NCBI GenBank assembly: GCA_004794785.1
Contig: SJOL01006737.1
Location: 60,006 to 124,005 of the forward strand
Direction of reading: 5' to 3'
Source of the DNA: Opisthorchis felineus
Taxonomy: Eukaryota > Platyhelminthes > Trematoda > Opisthorchiida > Opisthorchiidae
DNA length: 64,000 bases
Position numbers and translations under genes: made by a program
Notes under the pieces: model-generated
Database searches by the model: none
What the model saw: the letters and a program-made list of their open reading frames with translations, nothing else
Told to the model about the DNA's origin: nothing
Part shown: piece after piece, positions 58,600 through 64,000 of the stretch
How the letters are laid out: every line of letters starts with the position of its first letter
Numbering within the stretch: position 1 is the first letter of the stretch

Positions 58600-61125
58600 C
58601 ATCGTTTATAGATCGGTTATAGATCAGCGAGGCACCAAAATTCCCATGTAGCGCTGCTGTCAATGCTGACCATTGTGAAGTTGGTCTTGCCGTAATCGTG
58701 GGAGAATATAACTTCACTTGCAGACCGAAATAGAAGTGAAGTGTTGAGAAACCACGATCTAGGACAACAAGTGGCTCTTGTTGGCCCGTCACATATGGTC
58801 ATCCTGTTCTCAACAAAACTTGTGTAATCTATCATCTATGCTGTACTTTCGAAACAAAATTCCAAACAAACTCACGTAGAATGGACACGTTGCAACGACG
58901 TCCCCTTACTACAAAAATGTTTTGCTCAGATTGATTACGTGACCTAGTATCACGTCAAATGGGACCAAATACTAATTCGTAAGTCATGAAGAGATGAAGC
59001 ACAAATAAACAAAGAACTTGGCACTCAAACCAAACCTAGGCTTAAGAGTCTTCCATGAGTGACTGTTGTGTGCGTGCAACCGCGAAATATTTTTCGTGCT
59101 TACACGTGCTCCAATCTGGAAGGAGGTCGATCCATTGACCACAGAAAGTGATCCCTTTGGCCAGTGTGGAATCAGATTCGTACCTAATGAACGCAACACA
59201 AACTTGCTTAAGGCAATTTATACCTTGAATGAAGCACGTTCGAGCAGTGGCCACTATAGGACACCTTACCAGCCGAAAATTTGAAAAACCAACTCAGCTT
59301 CACTTTGTCTAGTTTTAACCTTTTCCGCTATTGGGCTTCATTTGCAGGGATCCAACTCGAGCTGCAGAGGTATTCGCATCGGTATATAAGTAGTAAGTAT
59401 TGAGTCTGAAACCAAACCGATTCGGCTAGAAAGACAGGTGCCGCCAAGTAAAAATCCCCCGATCCCTATCCTAGAAAATTGTCTTACGCTTGAAGTGGAT
59501 AAGAACTATAGCGACCCGAGAGGCACTTTACGGCAACCGTCCAGTTTCAAAAACATCATTCAAGTTACAGCTTGGCTAATCTAACGTGGTCGTTGTGGCG
59601 TGGCTCAGTGTGAGTTCTCTGAACACAATCCAGTTAATTTTGCTCTAGACGTAGAAAATCGTAGGACTCGGTGGCTTTCGTCCAGAAGAACTTGATAAGA
59701 AAATTATGCACTGAAGATTATTACAGACTTCAGCATTTTACGCTCCCCATGTAATTGGAAGGAATCTACTGAGTTGGGCAATAAGCTCTAGCATACCTCG
59801 TGAAAAAAACATGTACCAATACTCTCCTAGCAGATGACCATTAGGATCATTCGTGGGCTCACTTGTGACAAATATTTTTGCTAACAGTGCCAACATTTGT
59901 GTTTTTCGCAATTTAGCCAGTAAACGAATAGGATCAGTCCTTGGATGCCCTCCTTCGTTGTCCGACCTTTTCATCGCAAATCTATATGCCGCATGTTTGT
60001 ATTGCCAAAGTGTTACACGGGAGTAATCGGTCTGACTGACGAATAAAATTACCTATGTGTTTTGAAGTCTATAGTTTACTCAAGGATAGTTGGAAATCAT
60101 AGAAAATGGTTAATAGGCGAAGGAAAACTTTTGTTCTTGCTGTCAGACTTTATAGCGCATATAAGAAACCTGCACATCGTAAGCGGTTCCATGCCACAAC
60201 TTGTTCAAGCGCATGTATAAGGCTAAATAATGACCCACCTTTGAGAAAAACATCTGTGTGTAAATATTTATAAACTACTTATTCTTTTTTGTCGCCAATC
60301 ACGTAAGAAGCAAGGTTCGCGTGATTCTAACGCCTGACCACGTTCAGTAGGTCTCTCAAAAACAGCTAAATGTGTTTTGTCAACGTACTCAAGTGCACCA
60401 TAGTCAAGTGAGATGAAAAAGGCTGAACCGGCCGACAATTCAAAATGCAAACAAATCCAAATCACACAATCACACAGATATCGCAGATTTGTTATTAATC
60501 AATTGCAAATTATGCAGTTCTCCGTGTTCCTGTTCGCCTCAATTTTATTCTAGGAAGTCAAAAACCACTGCGGATTTTTTATGTCAAACGCTAGGCCTCA
60601 ATTTTGAACTGATGATGATGAGAATTTTCTCAGTAACTGTACGCGATACATGATGCACATTCGTCATTGTGGCAATGACCACGAACGTCTGGTAACCTCT
60701 ATGCTGATCGCATGAATTGTGAAAACGAGGTTTATCTTGACCACTTCGTTCAGAAAATGGATGGGTTTTTCACATCATTTTGTGACTTCAGTGGACCCTA
60801 ACTAACACGTTTTGCGTCTCTGAATGGGCCTCAGTGAAATAAACCCGAATTCAGTTCACTCACACAGAACCTGTGAGCGAGTTAGGGCAAATATCTCTCA
60901 ATTGTCGCCATGAAGTATCAATGGGAAAGTCGTTAGAACCACAATATCTGGAGGTTCGCACCAATCGATTCTCATGAATAATTTACTTCGGTATAATCCG
61001 AATAAATTGAACTAGACAAACATATTTCTACCAGAGGCTTTGGAGATTCAATCAGAATTATTTTGTTATTTACGGGTTAGCCTTTCAAAAGGCGAGTGCA
61101 CGGATCACGTTCCAAGCCAGTTGTG
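58600..61125. other. No recognisable gene; includes a diverged repeat at 60650-60780
   Basis: Apart from the repeat matching 48580-48760, only short open frames are present. The plus-strand frame at 59066-59284 and minus frames at 58984-59254 overlap and carry no motifs. Confidence 0.35.
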
Positions 61126-61305
61126 TTAGCCCTTTCTGCTTGTGAGTGGGCTGTTTTCACTTGACTCAATAATGCAGCGTTTTAGCGTGCGTTCATCCCG
61201 GTCTGGATCTCTCCATATCACTCGGTGAATTATCTTCCACAAATAGGGCACCTCATCCCCGGGCACCGGCAGAATCTTGGCAGCAACCACTGGAAACATA
61301 TCTTC
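61126..61305 (-). CDS. Candidate terminal exon of an unidentified minus-strand gene
   Basis: The coding strand has GATCTCCTTTAG just before 61305, a good acceptor, followed by 60 codons in phase 0 ending at a stop at 61126. The reading includes EDMFPVVAAKILPVPG, EVPYLWKIIHRVIWRDP and RDERTLKRCIIESS, which looks like genuine protein, with a helix-like alternation. It can be joined in phase to the segment at 61693-61608. No family is recognised. Confidence 0.33.
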   Translation of the reverse strand, partial: EDMFPVVAAKILPVPGDEVPYLWKIIHRVIWRDPDRDERTLKRCIIESSENSPLTSRKG

Positions 61306-61607
61306 CTAAAGGAGATCTCCGTGTAATTCCATGAGGGGACGCCCATCTTGCGAACAACAGTTGATTGTGACGTAGAGAGGTGTGAGAGGTGGAGCTAACC
61401 AGGTTACATGTAACAGTAAAATTTTGGATTGCAGCACCCCAGTTAATGTAGAGGCGGCTGATAGCGCTACATCGTCGACCATTAGCATATTGCTGACCTT
61501 CTTACTCTGCGCTTCTCCGCACCCGGGAATGCCGATATTATGTCGGCCTGTGCACGCGCTTCCGCCTGCTATCAGAGATTAAGTTTACGAAACATTCATG
61601 GGTATAC

Positions 61608-61693
61608 TCGCGTATTAGCGGCTTGGTTTAACATATAGTGCAACATGGTATCACTTTGTGAGAGCGAGGTGACTACTGTTGTCAACGCAGTCA
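61608..61693 (-). CDS. Candidate exon, same minus-strand gene
   Basis: Preceded on the coding strand by CTCTTCCTGTATTCAG, a strong acceptor. The 86 bases read TALTTVVTSLSQSDTMLHYM and LNQAANTR, entering with two bases of a codon and leaving in phase 0. The donor (GTATAC) is weak. Phase agrees with both neighbours; implied introns are 194 and 302 bases. Confidence 0.27.
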
Positions 61694-61887
61694 CTGAATA
61701 CAGGAAGAGTCTATGGTATGCGCACGTCACCAATATTCTGACGGTCGATTGGCACACATTGCAATCACACCCTATCCTATTTGGTGAAATGAACCCGCGC
61801 ATGTGGGACCTAGTCGGTCCAATGTGCCCCTTAGCATGCAGAAGTTTGCTTCCAAAACTAACCGATCAAAATCCGGTATACGCTTAC

Positions 61888-61941
61888 ACATGGAATTGAA
61901 AATCTCTCTAGCGATATGCGGGTGACCATAACATCCGCCGA
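61888..61941 (-). CDS. Candidate short exon, same minus-strand gene
   Basis: A 54-base segment between a GGTGTTCAG acceptor and a GTAAGC donor, reading VGGCYGHPHIAREIFNSM, with phase matching the segments on both sides. The intron to the preceding segment would be 114 bases. The long uninterrupted minus frame over 61772-62224 would then be partly intron read-through. Confidence 0.25.
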
Positions 61942-62055
61942 CTGAACACCAGCTACAGCTGACGTCTACAACCTTGTGACAGTAATTCAACAAGCATCTC
62001 AAATGATGTTGGTGTGTTTCGATATCAGACAAACATACCACAAGAACTAACTTAC

Positions 62056-62228
62056 CTACAAGGCAGTTGGTTCTCTCGTTCACACTGTGTGTACCATGTG
62101 GCTCCGGGTCAATGTCAATGGCCTGACTGCTCCGGCCAAACGTCAGTCTAATTGCAGCGGTACCACACCCAACAAGAGCTCGACGAACCGAATGTGACTG
62201 TGGTGGAGTTCTCAGACTTGGCACATAG
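62056..62228 (-). CDS. Candidate exon, same minus-strand gene
   Basis: Ends at a strong donor (TAG followed by GTAAGT, GT at 62055-62054). The frame reads HSVRRALVGCGTAAIRLTFG, SSQAIDIDPEPHGTH and NERTNCLV. The proposed acceptor AG at 62230-62229 is moderate; another in phase 0 lies about 27 bases further in. Its start phase does not fit the end of the segment at 62495, so if the gene is real at least one exon is missing between them. Confidence 0.3.
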
Positions 62229-62494
62229 CTTCATGTGTGACAGCAAAGTGATATCATTGCTTTACGGTATTCTGTCGATGGTCACAGCCATTTGTCGATC
62301 TTGGCGCCCCGGGAAGTGAACATAGTCACTATCTGACTGAGGAATTTATTGCTGACACACATCAGTGCCGCGCTTCGTACACATAGTTGCCAAGTCCACA
62401 CTCCGGAACTAGGATTCCTCCTGATCTATATTTGGTGTAAAAATGTTGCCGGACGCATATTATGGCACCCAAATTCATGAAATCGTTTCCTCAC

Positions 62495-62674
62495 TCCAAT
62501 GACTAATCATGACAGAATTGAAATTCTTCGGATGTAGTTTTATCGGAATACCCATAGCAAAGTCAGGCAGACGGGGATTCGTAGTGTGTAATTTGTGTGC
62601 ATTCATTATGACAGATTCCATAGAAATTCTGCCAACGTTTTCATGTGGTATTATATCGAACCCTTCAGGCATCA
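62495..62674 (-). CDS. Candidate exon, same minus-strand gene; has a decayed copy at 58.4 kb
   Basis: Begins after GCTTCACATTTGCAG, a strong acceptor, and ends at GTGAGG. The frame reads MPEGFDIIPHENVGRIS, HKLHTTNPRLPDFAMG and IPIKLHPKNFNSVMISHW. Without the donor the frame would stop at 62475. Phase fits the segment at 63194-63134 exactly. A degraded copy of this stretch lies at 58370-58565. Confidence 0.33.
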
Positions 62675-63133
62675 CTGCAAATGTGAAGCACCTACAGCTT
62701 CGGACTTTTTCACTTTAAATATCGATTTCCACACGGTCACATTTTCGTTGTCTTTACCCCGTGACGGACACTGAGCACTATTTGGCTTGTAAATGGATTA
62801 TAAACTAATTGGGTTATGGTGTTGAATAATGACATCACCAACGGGAAATTTAGTTGCTATCTTATTATTAATTAAATGTGAGCGTATTTTAAGATGTCCA
62901 CACTAGCTGGGTTCAGGAAAGACAAGTTTGACAGGCAATCGGTGAATGTGCTTTCTGGATGGTTCTCAAAAGCGGCGAAACCGCTTGTTGTCTGCCAAAG
63001 TGTTTTCAGAAAACTCTTGAGTACTGTGTTACGTCTAGACAAACAAATACGGCAGTATCGCTCACAAAAAAAAATATAGGTCGGAGGTGAGGTCGCAGAG
63101 GAATTTGATTCAAGATTTGTTGTGCCTGCTCAC

Positions 63134-63194
63134 CAATCAAAGACGGCAATTTATTTTCCTCATATTCAACATCAGGTTTAGTAAATACAAATGG
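63134..63194 (-). CDS. Candidate exon, same minus-strand gene
   Basis: A pyrimidine-rich acceptor (CATTTCCTCTCCGCAAG) and a strong donor (GATTG followed by GTGAGC) enclose 61 bases reading PFVFTKPDVEYEENKLPSLI plus one base. The leftover base joins in phase to the segment starting at 62674, giving an intron of 459 bases. Further upstream exons would lie to the right, where the opposite strand carries other candidate exons. Confidence 0.3.
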
Positions 63195-63506
63195 CTTGCG
63201 GAGAGGAAATGTGGGGGAAGCGTACGATTGACAGCACCGGAAATCTCGATCCTTCATTGTCAGGCTTTGGACCAGTCGACCTGAACCACAGTATGCAACA
63301 TCACAGGTTAATTATCTTGCCGTGTATAGATTGATGCCGTCACCTGGCAACAATCTGTCCGTTTAAATGTGCCATCTTGACAACATGCGACCTTTCTTGA
63401 ACGTACCGTTTCCAGTGCAGGCTTTACTGTGTTTCTGAGGACGCCTCACTAGGCCAGAATACGTTAATGGCTGTATTGCTGCGCGGCTGAGACTTGGCTT
63501 TTTCAG

Positions 63507-63689
63507 GCGGGGATCGCAACTATCTCCACGTATTTGAGCACCAATATCCCAGAAATATAGCTTTGATAAAACAGAACTTTAAATGTCCAAAGTCAGTGAA
63601 TAATGTGGCGCACAATAGGTGCGCTTCATGTGCAGTTTCTATTTATAAATGGAGACAGGCTAAGCGATATCAGTGGCGTTCATCTACAG
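63507..63689 (+). CDS. Candidate exon with WD-repeat-like layout
   Basis: A CTTGGCTTTTTCAG acceptor and an ACAG/GTTTGT donor enclose 183 bases open in one frame, phase 1 at both ends. The reading includes GGDRNYLHVFEHQYP, VNNVAHNRCASCA and VSIYKWRQ. The spacing (GxD...xxFE...V...N..C......YKW) recalls a WD repeat, in particular the C-terminal repeats of DmX-like proteins as I remember them. The resemblance is loose and was not aligned. No exon in matching phase was found to the left; an open segment at 62894-63175 on the same strand is interrupted by TAG. Confidence 0.25.
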
Positions 63690-63792
63690 GTTTGTGGCGT
63701 AATGCTGAATGAATGAACACCTACGCTGTTTGTTATTGTCTAGTTCTCGCTCCAACTCCGTATTTCATTTCTTCTTCTTTTATATCATGCAG

Positions 63793-63957
63793 GCTGCTTC
63801 CAAACAAGTTGTCAACATCGTACAATAGTGAAGCACGAGGGTTGTCGTGTTTTACTGCTCTCAGTAGCGATTGTTCAATTGTACACATATGGAGTACATA
63901 TGGTCACCATTTGATCAACGTTGGAAACAAATTCCGGGTAGGGAAAACGATACATTA
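63793..63957 (+). CDS. Candidate exon following 63507-63689
   Basis: A very strong acceptor (CTTCTTTTATATCATGCAG) ends at 63792, 103 bases after the donor at 63690. Two readings compete. The one in phase with the previous exon starts TGCFQTSCQHR and stops near 63909. The other is open to 63958 and contains SCFTALSSDCSIVHIWSTYG, which looks more like a WD strand but would need a different donor. Continuation beyond the window edge is possible. Confidence 0.2.
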
Positions 63958-64000
63958 GTTGTTATTTTGTGCCACCGTCCTCCTAGACAAAACTTGAAGC

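Noticed and set aside
1..64000. Search for CRISPR arrays, bacterial operons, tRNA genes and tandem satellite arrays
   Set aside because: No regularly spaced short repeats, no operon-like packing, no convincing tRNA B box in a cloverleaf context and no long tandem arrays were seen by eye.

Overview
The window looks like metazoan nuclear DNA, most likely from a parasitic flatworm. The evidence is very low coding density, no long uninterrupted genes, introns implied by splice signals, C2H2 zinc-finger coding segments, and wrecked Ty3/Gypsy and non-LTR retrotransposons whose Gag and protease motifs resemble those I associate with flatworm elements. The flatworm assignment is inference. Nothing bacterial (operons, ribosome sites, CRISPR) and no convincing tRNA or rRNA gene was seen.

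Layout. About 1.85-3.9 kb holds a minus-strand Gypsy pol relic running protease, RT, RNase H junction, integrase. At 4.6 kb there is a tiny zinc-finger gene fragment. From 6.07 to 14.86 kb the sequence is built from two closely related copies (A and B) whose contigs are interleaved around three gaps; exact overlaps show that A-left joins A-right and B-left joins B-right. A second minus-strand Gypsy relic (Gag and protease) lies at 18.75-20.1 kb. The block at 20.9-26.1 kb, with a six-finger C2H2 gene on the minus strand, is repeated in direct orientation at 31.8-35.75 kb, where the finger gene is a clear pseudogene. A 0.6 kb piece of the first block also occurs inverted at 18.06-18.67 kb. Further partial copies of the same family lie at 35.9-36.86 kb and 43.8-44.5 kb. 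The only uninterrupted finger-coding segment is the minus-strand four-finger exon at 42.04-42.66 kb, preceded by a good splice acceptor. A non-LTR reverse transcriptase relic sits at 52.0-52.7 kb.

Host genes. Apart from the zinc-finger family I recognise no gene with confidence. Several short open segments bounded by good splice signals, with reading phase kept across the proposed introns, suggest fragments of ordinary genes. They lie on the minus strand at 26.6-27.3 kb and 61.1-63.2 kb, and on the plus strand at 15.7, 55.6 and 63.5-63.9 kb. Such chains can arise by chance in AT-rich DNA, so they carry low confidence.

Overall the window is a gene-poor region shaped by retrotransposon insertion, repeated segmental duplication of a zinc-finger locus, and decay of the copies. 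I found no previously undescribed molecular system that I could defend. The most informative features are the graded decay series of zinc-finger copies and the assembly interleaving.
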